The translations under genes were made by a program, and so were the position numbers. Shown piece by piece: positions 45,190 through 53,719 of a stretch of DNA of 64,000 nt (positions are counted from its first letter, which is position 1; the number at the start of each line of letters is the position of its first letter). The notes under the pieces were generated by a model. That model was not told the DNA's origin. It did not search any database and was given only the letters and a program-made list of their open reading frames with translations. Origin of the DNA: Bacteroides sp. CAG:927 (GTDB taxonomy: Bacteria > Bacteroidota > Bacteroidia > Bacteroidales > Muribaculaceae); NCBI GenBank assembly GCA_000431155.1, contig HF985635.1, positions 1 through 64,000 of the forward strand, in the 5' to 3' direction.

Positions 45190-45208
45190 ATTATAGTAAG
45201 GATTTTAT

Positions 45209-45559
45209 TTACACTAATTTATTGGTTTCGGTATCAGGGAATATGACACTCGGCTTGAATGTGCGCGCTTCATCAGCGTCCATAAGTGCATATGCCATTA
45301 TAATCACCACATCGCCGGGATGTACTTTGCGTGCAGCCGCGCCGTTGAGGCAAATCATACCACTTCCGCGCTCGCCTGCTATAGCATAGGTATCAAACCG
45401 CTCACCGTTGTTATTGTCAACAATAAACACTCTCTCGCCCGGCAAAATATCGGCAGCATCCATCAAATCCTGATCAATAGTTATACTACCTATATAATTA
45501 AGATTAGCCTCAGTCACCGTAACGCGGTGAATTTTAGACTTTAGCATCTGTAACTGCAT
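45209..45559 (-). CDS. panD: Aspartate 1-decarboxylase PanD
   Basis: Makes beta-alanine for pantothenate. A 116-aa proenzyme that self-cleaves before Ser to form the pyruvoyl group: the site is the Gly-Ser in LNYIGSITIDQDL. Other family blocks are the KSKIHRVTVT N-terminus and MICLNGAAARKVHPGDVVIIMAYA. Six bases separate it from panC, consistent with one operon for pantothenate synthesis. Confidence 0.96.
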   Translation of the reverse strand: MQLQMLKSKIHRVTVTEANLNYIGSITIDQDLMDAADILPGERVFIVDNNNGERFDTYAIAGERGSGMICLNGAAARKVHPGDVVIIMAYALMDADEARTFKPSVIFPDTETNKLV

Positions 45560-45565
45560 GGCTTA

Positions 45566-46417
45566 TTACTTAGGCTGTGTATATAAGATGTTATCAATCA
45601 GGCGCACATCGCCACAATATACTGTCACGCATCCTACCGTGCCGTTGGGGGAATCCCAATTCTGTACCGGCTGCATGGTAAGAGCATCGGCTATTTCGTA
45701 ATACTCTGTTTCAAGACCGGGCACTGCATCTATCTGCTCTTTGACCCAATGCTTCAGCTCATCGGGAGATTTGGTTGCAGCCAGTGAAAGGCTTTGTTCC
45801 AGTATGCGGTGTATTGCCGGAGCCTGTTTACGGCCTTCGGGGGTAAGGCGCACATTGCGACTCGACAATGCAAGTCCATCAGCCTCACGTTTAATAGGAC
45901 AAGCCACTATTTCAAGGTCGAAACCCTCCAGCTGCACCATCTTGCGAATCACTGCTATCTGCTGAAAATCTTTTTCTCCGAAATATGCCCGGGTAGGACG
46001 CACCATATCAAAGAGCTTGCTCACTACCTGAGCCACCCCATTGAAATGTCCGGGACGCATGGCTCCCTCCATTACCGCCGCCACTTCACCAAGATCAAAT
46101 ACTCTGGTGTCGGGTTCGGGATACATTTCCTCTACCGAGGGGATAAATGCATAGTCTGCACCATGTTCGTCAAGGAGAGCGCAATCGGCCTCCTCCGTAC
46201 GAGGATAAGTGCTGAGATCGTTAGGATTATTGAATTGTGTGGGATTGACAAATACGCTTGCCACCACAATATCATTCTGGTGTCGGGCTGTATCTACCAG
46301 AGACATATGTCCGGCATGCAATGCGCCCATGGTAGGCACAAGACCAATAGTTTGTCCGGCGTTGCGGGCAGCATCCATGGCGCTGCGCAACTCGCCGACA
46401 GTACGTAACACTTTCAT
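45566..46417 (-). CDS. panC: Pantothenate synthetase PanC
   Basis: ATP-dependent ligation of pantoate and beta-alanine. Seen: the HIGH-like GLVPTMGALHAGHMSLVD, FVNPTQFN, TRAYFGEKDFQQ and the KMSKS-like ALSSRN region. 283 aa is normal. First gene of the run, with a TAnnTTTG element 27 bases upstream. panB is not in the window. Confidence 0.97.
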   Translation of the reverse strand: MKVLRTVGELRSAMDAARNAGQTIGLVPTMGALHAGHMSLVDTARHQNDIVVASVFVNPTQFNNPNDLSTYPRTEEADCALLDEHGADYAFIPSVEEMYPEPDTRVFDLGEVAAVMEGAMRPGHFNGVAQVVSKLFDMVRPTRAYFGEKDFQQIAVIRKMVQLEGFDLEIVACPIKREADGLALSSRNVRLTPEGRKQAPAIHRILEQSLSLAATKSPDELKHWVKEQIDAVPGLETEYYEIADALTMQPVQNWDSPNGTVGCVTVYCGDVRLIDNILYTQPK

Positions 46418-46443
46418 ATTAGCTTAATGAAATATTTCGGCTG

Positions 46444-46451
46444 CAAATTTA
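46444..46451 (-). promoter_or_regulatory. Predicted -7 promoter element of the panC operon
   Basis: Reads TAAATTTG on the minus strand (TAnnTTTG) 27 bases before the panC ATG at 46417. No clear -33 box. Confidence 0.5.
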
Positions 46452-46509
46452 CAAAATAATTCTTTTCACACTATGATATGAAATTATGAAATCACTTCAT
46501 AAATGACAT

Positions 46510-48513
46510 TTAATTGGACGAACGCTCATGCAGGTACCCGCGACGATAGGCATAAAGCAGCTCCATCAGCTCGTCAATCTGGCTTTGCAACACTGCACCC
46601 TTGTCGGTGTCGCGCACTCGCATGCGGTGAGCACTCATCTCCACTATCTGATTGGTGCTTACAATATCTGTGCCATAGAGAACTGCATTTTTGGCTGTTG
46701 TAAACGGTTCATGCGCCACAAGCTCAAACCCACGGCTGTGAAACACAAGCGTGTAGCCTGCTATACCTGTAGTGTGATGGTATGCCTTTGAAAAGCCTCC
46801 GTCTATCACCATCAGCTTGCCTTCGGCCTTAATCGGGTTTTCACCATTGCCAACCCTCACCGGCACATGGCCATTGATAATATGTCTGTGCGGGCCTTTA
46901 ACCCCAAATTCATCCAGAATCATGTCGCAAATCTCAGGATTCTCGCGCAAAGTATAATAATGGCCTTTGATTTCCTTGTGTGTAACGGGATCAGCTATGA
47001 AATAACGCTCGAACGTGGACATTTTGGATTTGTCAAAAAGTGGAGAATCAACTCCGCTCCACAAATACCAGAAATAATCCACAGCAAAATCTTTTTCTTC
47101 TGAATCAGTGTCATCATTGAACGCAGCACGCACCAATGTGTTCACACGCTCAAAAAGTTTTTTGCCGGAAAATGTCTCATCGCCGATTTTCACCTGTTTG
47201 AGCGTACCATCTACATTAAGCGGCATGGAAGCATGATACAAAAGGTTGCCGTTATACACGCCATAAATAGCACCATGACTTATCAGTACCCTCATATGAC
47301 TCTGAAGCTTGGCACTTACAAGAAAAGAGTGCACAAGCTTATTCACTATCTCATCCTCTTCGGCCGTCAGCTTGTAGGGATCGGCAGGATCCACAGTCGG
47401 GAAATTGGCATCAACAAGCTCAAAAACACCCTCAGGCAAGCGAATAGTACCCGAAGCTTTATCTATCAGATGAAGCAGACGGCGACCTTCCATACCCCAG
47501 TCAGGGTGTTTTTCCGCCATGGCACCTTCAAGCTTGAACTGAATGACGCTTATGGCCTTATGCATCTTTGCAAGCATCTGCAAATCGCGATGGGAGTAAC
47601 CATTATCGTTATCATCGTCAAGACGCGGCTGAAATTGCCGGCATGGATCATCTTTGTAAGTATCCATAGCGAATGTAACCAATGGCACAAGGTTTATGCC
47701 ATATCCGTCTTCAAGAGTGGCCATATTGGCATAACGGAGCGACATGCGCAACACATTGGCAATACAGCAAGCATTGCCAGCTGCCGCGCCCATCCACACT
47801 ATGTCATGGTTTCCCCACTGTATGTCAAAATTCGGATAACTTGAAAGCAAATCCATAATCAGATGTGCGCCGGGGCCCCTGTCATAAATATCTCCAAGCA
47901 CATGCAGCTGATCGATACTCAGCTGCTGAATGACATTGCACATCGTCACTATGAAATCTTCGGCACGGCCTGTAAGGATAATGGTTTCTATAATACGATT
48001 GAAATAAGCCGTTTTCTTGGTGTCGTCCGGAGTTTCATGCAGCAACTCCTCTATAATATAGGCATACTCTCTGGGGAGAGCTTTACGTACTTTGGAACGC
48101 GTATATTTTGACGATACCGACCGCACCATTTTAACAAGCTGATTGAGAGTGATTTTATAAAAATCGCTCAAATCGCTCTCAGTTTCTTTGATAAGCTCGA
48201 GTTTTGGCTTCGGATAATAAATCAACGAGCAAAGCTCCTTGATTTCACTATCACGCATGGTTGAGCCGAACAGTTCGGTGGCCTTACGCTTGATATTGCC
48301 TGAAGCATTACGCAAAGTGTGACCGAATGCCTCATACTCGCCATGCAGATCCGCCACAAAGTGTTCGGTGCCCTTTGGCAAGTTGAGAATGGCTTCAAGA
48401 TTTATTATTTCGGTACTGGCTGCGCTTATATTTGGAAATGTTTGGGAAAGGAGCTCAAGCACACGGCGATCGCGTTCAAGATCCACCTCCTTGTATTTTT
48501 GCATGTTAGCCAT
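46510..48513 (-). CDS. fbp: Class III fructose-1,6-bisphosphatase
   Basis: Gluconeogenic phosphatase of the large calcineurin-like (Firmicutes/Bacteroidetes) class, about 667 aa. Seen: metal-site motifs FVADLHGEYEAF, LGDIYDRGPGAH, IQWGNHDIVWMGA and INGHVPVR, and the family start NLEAILNLPKGTEHF. Start: the frame extends to a TTG at 48537, which falls inside a TAnnTTTG promoter element; the ATG at 48513 (MANMQKYKEV) is the likely start and the ATG at 48504 a close alternative. Confidence 0.95.
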   Translation of the reverse strand: MANMQKYKEVDLERDRRVLELLSQTFPNISAASTEIINLEAILNLPKGTEHFVADLHGEYEAFGHTLRNASGNIKRKATELFGSTMRDSEIKELCSLIYYPKPKLELIKETESDLSDFYKITLNQLVKMVRSVSSKYTRSKVRKALPREYAYIIEELLHETPDDTKKTAYFNRIIETIILTGRAEDFIVTMCNVIQQLSIDQLHVLGDIYDRGPGAHLIMDLLSSYPNFDIQWGNHDIVWMGAAAGNACCIANVLRMSLRYANMATLEDGYGINLVPLVTFAMDTYKDDPCRQFQPRLDDDNDNGYSHRDLQMLAKMHKAISVIQFKLEGAMAEKHPDWGMEGRRLLHLIDKASGTIRLPEGVFELVDANFPTVDPADPYKLTAEEDEIVNKLVHSFLVSAKLQSHMRVLISHGAIYGVYNGNLLYHASMPLNVDGTLKQVKIGDETFSGKKLFERVNTLVRAAFNDDTDSEEKDFAVDYFWYLWSGVDSPLFDKSKMSTFERYFIADPVTHKEIKGHYYTLRENPEICDMILDEFGVKGPHRHIINGHVPVRVGNGENPIKAEGKLMVIDGGFSKAYHHTTGIAGYTLVFHSRGFELVAHEPFTTAKNAVLYGTDIVSTNQIVEMSAHRMRVRDTDKGAVLQSQIDELMELLYAYRRGYLHERSSN

Positions 48514-48534
48514 ATTGCGATTCTGATTATGGTG

Positions 48535-48542
48535 CAAATGTA
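48535..48542 (-). promoter_or_regulatory. Predicted -7 promoter element of fbp
   Basis: Reads TACATTTG on the minus strand, an exact TAnnTTTG match about 22 bases before the ATG at 48513. Divergent from the DUF4250-recR promoter 23 bases away. Confidence 0.55.
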
Positions 48543-48564
48543 GCGGTTTTAATTAAAAAACTCG

Positions 48565-48572
48565 TAATTTTG
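48565..48572 (+). promoter_or_regulatory. Predicted -7 promoter element of the DUF4250-recR operon
   Basis: TAATTTTG, an exact TAnnTTTG match 26 bases before the ATG at 48598. No clear -33 box. Confidence 0.5.
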
Positions 48573-48597
48573 CAATATAGTTTTCTGAACAAATCAT

Positions 48598-48780
48598 ATG
48601 TACCAACTTCCTTCCGATCCGGCCATGCTTCTAAGCGTGGTCAATACCAAGCTCCGCGACAATTATCCCCAGGGGCTTGACACCATGTGCAGCGACCTGC
48701 AAATTGACCGTGCGACTCTTGAGGCACGCTTGGCCGAAGCCGGATTTGAATACTCGGCTGACAACAATAAATTTTGGTAA
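48598..48780 (+). CDS. DUF4250 domain small protein
   Basis: Protein of 60 aa matching DUF4250, a small family of gut bacteria (LPSDPAMLLSVVNTKLRD and FEYSADNNKFW). The short helical body followed by a C-terminal W looks like a compact helix-turn-helix-type fold (ATLEARLAEAGFEY), but no function is known. Its stop codon overlaps the recR ATG (TAATG), so the two are translationally coupled, suggesting a conserved association worth testing. Confidence 0.85.
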   Translation: MYQLPSDPAMLLSVVNTKLRDNYPQGLDTMCSDLQIDRATLEARLAEAGFEYSADNNKFW

Positions 48781-49406
48781 TGGACCACGAATTTCAATCT
48801 CCAGAGCTTGAAACTGCAGTAACAGAGCTGTCGCGACTACCGGGGGTGGGGCGAAAAACAGCCCTGAGACTCGCACTACATTTGCTGCGTCGCGATGCGG
48901 CGGAAGCGAATGCACTTGGTATGGCCATAATAAATATGCGCAACAATGTGAAGTATTGTCGCGAATGTCACAACATTTCTCCGGGTGACATCTGCTCTAT
49001 ATGCGCCTCCCCAACACGTGATCACTCCATTGTGTGCGTAGTGGAAAATGTCAATGACGTAATGAGCATAGAGCGCACGGGAGAATATTCAGGTGTGTAC
49101 CATGTGCTTGGTGGTGTCATTTCACCTATGGACGGTATCGGACCAGACATGCTGCAGATACAATCGCTTATTGACCGTGTTAAACAAGGCAATGTGACTG
49201 AGATAATACTGGCTCTCGGAGCCACGATGGAAGGCGACACTACAAACTTCTATCTCTATCGCCGCCTGGCAGAATTCAGCGGTCTGAAAATCACACAGCT
49301 GGCACGTGGAGTGGCCATAGGCAACGACCTTGAATACACCGATGAAGTAACTCTTGGCCGCTCACTGCTTCAGCGCACTTTGTTTTCCGACAGCTTTAAT
49401 TCATGA
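48780..49406 (+). CDS. recR: Recombination mediator RecR
   Basis: Acts with RecO (and RecF) to load RecA on gapped DNA. Seen: HhH motif LSRLPGVGRKTALRLALHL, the zinc finger CRECHNISPGDICSIC, the Toprim domain VCVVENVNDVMSIE, and YHVLGGVISPMDGIGPD. About 208 aa, normal. Start at ATG 48780; an upstream in-frame TTG at 48774 is unlikely. The stop overlaps the next gene's ATG. Confidence 0.96.
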   Translation: MDHEFQSPELETAVTELSRLPGVGRKTALRLALHLLRRDAAEANALGMAIINMRNNVKYCRECHNISPGDICSICASPTRDHSIVCVVENVNDVMSIERTGEYSGVYHVLGGVISPMDGIGPDMLQIQSLIDRVKQGNVTEIILALGATMEGDTTNFYLYRRLAEFSGLKITQLARGVAIGNDLEYTDEVTLGRSLLQRTLFSDSFNS

Positions 49407-49924
49407 CCATTACTTCCGACATATACCTTCGCGCCCTTGAACCTGAAGATGCCACACTGATTTTCATGTGGGAAAACGATTCAAATCTGTGGCAATACGG
49501 CAACACACAGGCCCCGTTGTCATTGCACCAGATACGGCAATATATTGATAATTATACCGATGATGTGTTTGCCAACCGGCAACTGCGACTGATGATATGC
49601 CATGGCGACATGGCAGTGGGAACAATTGACCTGTATGAACTTGACCCCATACACAGGCGAGCGGGAGTGGGAATTATGGTGGCCCAAGAGCATCAGCACG
49701 AGGGTATTGCCAAACTTGCTCTTGAAGCGTTCGCCCGATATGCCGAAGATAGGCTGGGACTACATCAGCTATGGTGCGTATGCGCCGTAAACAATATCCC
49801 TGCAATTGCCACATTCAAGTCGGCAGGGTTCACTATTTCAGGCAAACTCCGCTCATGGATTCGCATCGGACACAGCTATACCGATGCTTTCATTCTCCAA
49901 AAGCTTCTGACACGAGCCTTCTAA
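49403..49924 (+). CDS. GNAT family N-acetyltransferase (RimJ/RimL/SpeG-like)
   Basis: Acetyl-CoA-dependent transferase of 173 aa. Seen: YLRALEPEDATLIFMWEND N-terminus, the beta-4 to helix-3 acetyl-CoA site (RAGVGIMVAQEHQHEGIAKLAL) and the VCAVNNIPAIATFKSAGF block. The closest style is RimL/SpeG-type enzymes acting on protein N-termini or polyamines; the substrate cannot be assigned. The ATG overlaps the recR stop (ATGA). Confidence 0.87.
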   Translation: MTITSDIYLRALEPEDATLIFMWENDSNLWQYGNTQAPLSLHQIRQYIDNYTDDVFANRQLRLMICHGDMAVGTIDLYELDPIHRRAGVGIMVAQEHQHEGIAKLALEAFARYAEDRLGLHQLWCVCAVNNIPAIATFKSAGFTISGKLRSWIRIGHSYTDAFILQKLLTRAF

Positions 49925-49967
49925 CACCAGTATCAGGCATATTTTTTCCTCTCAAAAGTTAAATTAA

Positions 49968-49999
49968 TTTGGGAGATTAGGGAAAAGTGCGTACATTTG
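49968..49999 (+). promoter_or_regulatory. Consensus promoter of the coiled-coil/zapA operon
   Basis: TTTG at 49968-49971, 20 bases, then TACATTTG at 49992-49999: a full match to the Bacteroidetes housekeeping consensus. Predicted start near 50006, about 12 bases before the ATG at 50018. Confidence 0.8.
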
Positions 50000-50017
50000 T
50001 AAAAATTTGGTGTAATA

Positions 50018-50311
50018 ATGGCTGATGAACTCCAATCCCGCTTGCGCAGCCTGCAAAGTAAGGCTAAGCTTCTGACGGAGCGATACAAAACGCTTCTGCG
50101 CCATAAGCAGCTTCAGGACAACGAAGTGTTGCAACTGCAGCACACCGTAAAGCGCCAGCAGGAGCGCATAGCGCTTCTTGAGCAGCAGCTTGAGCAGATG
50201 AGGGTCATAACTCCATTTGCAGTGCAAGGAGCAGATTTGGAGCAGAGTCGGGTCGTATTAACCCAATTAGTGCGGGACATAGACAAATGCATCGCCGAAT
50301 TAACCGATTGA
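50018..50311 (+). CDS. Small coiled-coil protein upstream of zapA
   Basis: Protein of 97 aa, nearly all of residues 1-65 predicted coiled coil rich in Leu, Gln, Arg and Lys (RLRSLQSKAKLLTERYKTLL), with a short C-terminal helix (VVLTQLVRDIDKCIAEL). No signal peptide. I do not recognise a named family with certainty. It is first in an operon, 4 bases before zapA, so a role in Z-ring assembly (a ZapB-like partner) is reasonable but unproven. Confidence 0.75.
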   Translation: MADELQSRLRSLQSKAKLLTERYKTLLRHKQLQDNEVLQLQHTVKRQQERIALLEQQLEQMRVITPFAVQGADLEQSRVVLTQLVRDIDKCIAELTD

Positions 50312-50315
50312 TGCA

Positions 50316-50633
50316 ATGAAAGATATACTCGACATAACATTACGCTTGGGCAATGTTAGCCTATCGCTTGGGGTGCACAGAAATGAGGAAGAAATTCTCA
50401 GAGAAGCTGCCAAACAAGTGAATCATGCGTGGGATGGCTTCGTGAAGCGATTTGACGACAAAGATCCCTCGGAAATTATGGCTATGGTTGCGCTTCTGTT
50501 TGCCAAAGGATACGTTACGGCAACCGACAGCAATACTGAAACCATAAAGTTTCTTGCCCAATTTGAAGCGGAGCTGGATCAGTTATTGCTTCCGGATCCC
50601 AACCTTCTCACCTCTGCCGAGGCTGATATCTGA
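50316..50633 (+). CDS. zapA: Cell division protein ZapA
   Basis: Protein of 105 aa of the ZapA family, which cross-links FtsZ filaments. Seen: N-terminal beta-strand domain (LDITLRLGNVSLSLGVHRNEEEILREAAKQVN) and a C-terminal helix (ALLFAKGYVTATDSNTETIKFL) for the coiled-coil tetramer. The length matches the family. It is followed by the structured RNA region and then rny. Confidence 0.88.
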   Translation: MKDILDITLRLGNVSLSLGVHRNEEEILREAAKQVNHAWDGFVKRFDDKDPSEIMAMVALLFAKGYVTATDSNTETIKFLAQFEAELDQLLLPDPNLLTSAEADI

Positions 50634-50647
50634 CATCCAAGGGCAAA

Positions 50648-50768
50648 GAGTTGCCTTGTGACTTACGGCATATACTGTGCCTCTATGCACCGATATGTGA
50701 ATCGTTTCCTGCACTCGCCTGAAGCCGTAGTTGCTTATTGCACCGGCATAAGGCAAGTGCTGTTTTTT
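50648..50768 (+). ncRNA. ssrS: 6S-like RNA candidate between zapA and rny
   Basis: The 211-base gap between zapA and rny holds a structured stretch rather than a coding region. TTGCCTT (50651-50657) pairs with AAGGCAA (50750-50756), and TACGGC (50664-50669) pairs with GCCGTA (50724-50729); between them lies a smaller hairpin GTGC/GCAC (50677-50690) and an unpaired centre. The 3' arm is followed within 6 bases by seven T, a terminator-like end. A rod of about 120 bases with an open middle is what 6S RNA looks like, and in E. coli ssrS also lies next to zapA. No clear promoter box is seen right upstream, so the 5' end is uncertain. Confidence 0.55.
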
Positions 50769-50844
50769 TAATTTGTAATAAACTATTAACCCTTATTTAA
50801 TAACTCAATAACCCATCAACTAAAACCCTTAATAACTACCTAAT

Positions 50845-52386
50845 ATGGATTTTGTATATTCAATTCTTATAGCTATAGTGGCACTTGCCTTAGGTGCGGC
50901 AATAACTATGGCAATACAGCGTTATCTTGCACGCGGCAAAGCTGCCGCCATTATTGAAGAGGCTAAAGCCCAGGCCGAAGTAATCAAAAAAGACAAACTG
51001 CTGGAAGCCCGCGAAGAAGAACTTCGCATCAAAACCGAAGCTGAAAATGCGGCCAATCAGCGCATGAGCCGCGTTCAGAGTGCAGAAGGACGCATCAAAC
51101 AGCGTGAACTCCAACTCAACCAACAGCAGAGCGAGAACCAGCGTGCTAAAAATGAAAATGAAGCCATCCGCGCCCGACTTGAAGACCAGATAGCAAAAAA
51201 TGAGGTCAAGCAGAATGAGCTTGAGGCACTGAAGCGTCATGCTCAGGAAGAGCTTGAAAGAGTGTCGGGACTGTCATCGGAAGAAGCTAAAGAAAAACTC
51301 ATTGAAAGTCTAAAGGATGAAGCCAAAACTGCCGCTGCCAGCTATATCAACGACATTATGGATGAGGCCAAAATGACCGCCAATAAAGAAGCAAAACGCA
51401 TCGTGGTGCAGTCAATACAGCGTGTGGCCACAGAAACCGCTATTGAAAATTCGGTGACTGTGTTCCCTATTGACTCCGATGAAATCAAAGGACGCATTAT
51501 TGGTCGTGAAGGGCGCAACATCCGCGCTCTTGAAGCTGCTACCGGCATAGAGATTATTGTTGATGACACTCCTGAGGCCATAGTGCTTTCAGGTTTTGAC
51601 CCCGTGCGCCGTGAAATAGCACGCCTCGCTTTACATCAGCTCGTCATTGACGGCCGCATACATCCGGCCCGCATTGAAGAGGTAGTGGCAAAAGTGCGCA
51701 AACAGGTAGAAGAAGAAATCATAGAAACCGGCAAACGCACAGCTATTGACCTCGGCATCCACGGACTGCATCCCGACTTGATTCGCCTTGTAGGTAAGAT
51801 GAAATATCGTTCCAGCTATGGTCAGAATCTGCTGCAGCACTCACGTGAAACTGCCAACCTGTGTGCCGTAATGGCTTCGGAGCTTGGTCTAAACCCCAAA
51901 AAGGCACGTCGCGCCGGCCTGCTGCACGACATAGGCAAAGTGCCTGATGAAGAACCGGAACTGCCACACGCACTCCTCGGCATGAAACTGGCGGAGAAAT
52001 ACAAGGAAAAGCCTGAAATATGCAATGCCATCGGTGCTCACCATGATGAAATAGAACAAACCTCACTGCTTGCACCTATAGTACAAGTGTGCGATGCCAT
52101 ATCAGGTGCCCGTCCCGGAGCGCGCCGCGAAATAGTCGAGGCTTACATCAAGCGTCTCAATGACCTTGAGCAGCTTGCACTCTCCTACCCCGGCGTACTT
52201 AAGACTTATGCCATTCAGGCTGGCCGCGAACTGCGCGTGATAGTGGGTGCTGACAAGATTGACGATGCTGAAACCGAAAAGCTGTCAGCAGAAATAGCAA
52301 AACGCATCCAGGATGAAATGACATATCCCGGACAGGTGAAAATAACCGTGATTCGTGAAACCCGCTCAGTAAGCTTTGCCAAGTAA
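50845..52386 (+). CDS. rny: Ribonuclease Y
   Basis: Membrane-anchored endoribonuclease starting mRNA decay, 513 aa. Seen: N-terminal transmembrane helix (about 4-24), a long coiled coil (about 35-200), KH domain GRIIGREGRNIRALE near 215, and the HD phosphohydrolase site with RAGLLHDIGKVPDE and GAHHDE. Length and order match B. subtilis Rny. The ricT gene follows by 8 bases. Confidence 0.96.
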   Translation: MDFVYSILIAIVALALGAAITMAIQRYLARGKAAAIIEEAKAQAEVIKKDKLLEAREEELRIKTEAENAANQRMSRVQSAEGRIKQRELQLNQQQSENQRAKNENEAIRARLEDQIAKNEVKQNELEALKRHAQEELERVSGLSSEEAKEKLIESLKDEAKTAAASYINDIMDEAKMTANKEAKRIVVQSIQRVATETAIENSVTVFPIDSDEIKGRIIGREGRNIRALEAATGIEIIVDDTPEAIVLSGFDPVRREIARLALHQLVIDGRIHPARIEEVVAKVRKQVEEEIIETGKRTAIDLGIHGLHPDLIRLVGKMKYRSSYGQNLLQHSRETANLCAVMASELGLNPKKARRAGLLHDIGKVPDEEPELPHALLGMKLAEKYKEKPEICNAIGAHHDEIEQTSLLAPIVQVCDAISGARPGARREIVEAYIKRLNDLEQLALSYPGVLKTYAIQAGRELRVIVGADKIDDAETEKLSAEIAKRIQDEMTYPGQVKITVIRETRSVSFAK

Positions 52387-52394
52387 TACAAGCC

Positions 52395-53717
52395 ATGAGT
52401 AGCGATAACGCCAATAATATCACACCTTCCGAACAGGAAGAGCCGGAATCACAGCAGCCCAAAGCGGCTTGTTGCGGCAAATGTCACAAGGAGGCACCCC
52501 GTGGCAAGCTGCACAGCTTCAATTATCTGGCTGATGTGCCCGGAGGCATGGCCGACTTCGACATGGTGGAGGTGACATTCAAAAACACCCACAAGGGATT
52601 TTATCTCAACTCCCTTCATCTGCCGCTTGCCATTGGCGACATGGTGGCAGTAGAAGCATCTCCGGGACATGACATAGGTACCGTGACACTGACAGGACGA
52701 CTTGTTGCCATGCAAATGCGAAAGGCCAATGTGAAGCCCAATGCCGAAGTACGCCGTATTTTCCGCATCGCCAAGCCTGCTGATCTTGAAAAATTTGAAG
52801 AGGCAAAAGCCAAGGAAAATGACACGATGATTCGTGCACGCAAAATTGCTGCCGACCTGAACCTTAACATGAAAATAGGTGATGTGGAGTATCAGGGCGA
52901 TGGCAACAAGGCTATTTTCTACTACATTGCCGATGAGCGTGTGGATTTTCGCCAACTTATAAAAGTACTGGCCGACACATTCAAAATACGCATTGAGATG
53001 AAGCAGATCGGCGCCCGTCAGGAAGCCGGTCGCATTGGTGGAATAGGACCTTGCGGACGTCCGTTGTGCTGCGCAAGCTGGATGACAAACTTTGTGAGCG
53101 TGGGCACTGCCGCCGCACGTTTTCAGGATATATCACTCAATCCCCAAAAACTTGCAGGACAATGCGCCAAGCTCAAATGCTGCTTGAATTTTGAGGTGGA
53201 CGCTTACGTTGAAAGTATAAAACGGATGCCGGGAAAAGATGTGAGACTTGAAACCGCTGACAACACATATTATCACTTCAAATACGATGTGTTCAAGCGC
53301 GAAATCACATACAGCACCGACAAATCCGTGCCTGCCAATCTTGTCACGATTGATGCCGAGCGCGCATTTGAAGTCATGAACATGAACAAACGAGGCGAAA
53401 AACCGCTATCGTTGCTTCGTGATGGAGAAGAGCCATCAGAATCCAAGAAAAAATTCAACGACATTCTCGGCCAAGACTCCATCAACCGTTTTGACAAGGA
53501 TAAGAAAAAGAAAAAGCGTAAGCCCAAGCCTCAGAAAACAGAGCAGGACAATGGTGTTTCCGCAGCCAATGCCCCCAAAGCTGACCGCCCACAGAAACCT
53601 AAGGGCGACAAACCCCAAAAAGCCAAAGGAGAGCGGCCTCAAAAACCGCGTCCCAAAAACAATAATGGCGGAGACAAGCCCAAAAACGATTCTCAATCGG
53701 GAAACGAAGCACAATAA
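52395..53717 (+). CDS. ricT: RicT/YaaT (PSP1) family protein with long basic tail
   Basis: Protein of 440 aa. The PSP1 domain (about 35-320) has the family core GPCGRPLCCASWMTNF, LAGQCAKLKCCLNFEVDAY and IGARQEAGRIGGIG. In B. subtilis RicT forms a complex with RicA and RicF, carries iron-sulfur clusters and directs RNase Y; here it is immediately downstream of rny, consistent with that role. An N-terminal CCGKCHKEAP adds further cysteines. The last 90 residues are Lys/Pro/Asp-rich with a repeated (D/E)-(R/K)-PQK-(P/A) unit and no fold. RicA and RicF homologues are not in the window. Confidence 0.92.
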   Translation: MSSDNANNITPSEQEEPESQQPKAACCGKCHKEAPRGKLHSFNYLADVPGGMADFDMVEVTFKNTHKGFYLNSLHLPLAIGDMVAVEASPGHDIGTVTLTGRLVAMQMRKANVKPNAEVRRIFRIAKPADLEKFEEAKAKENDTMIRARKIAADLNLNMKIGDVEYQGDGNKAIFYYIADERVDFRQLIKVLADTFKIRIEMKQIGARQEAGRIGGIGPCGRPLCCASWMTNFVSVGTAAARFQDISLNPQKLAGQCAKLKCCLNFEVDAYVESIKRMPGKDVRLETADNTYYHFKYDVFKREITYSTDKSVPANLVTIDAERAFEVMNMNKRGEKPLSLLRDGEEPSESKKKFNDILGQDSINRFDKDKKKKKRKPKPQKTEQDNGVSAANAPKADRPQKPKGDKPQKAKGERPQKPRPKNNNGGDKPKNDSQSGNEAQ

Positions 53718-53719
53718 CA

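Noticed and set aside
47233..47844. 203-aa plus-strand ORF opposite fbp
   Set aside because: Shadow of a conserved gene, no recognisable features, overlapping similar shadows nearby.
48774..48779. TTG start extending recR by two codons
   Set aside because: The ATG at 48780 forms a typical TAATG junction with the upstream stop and matches the family N-terminus.
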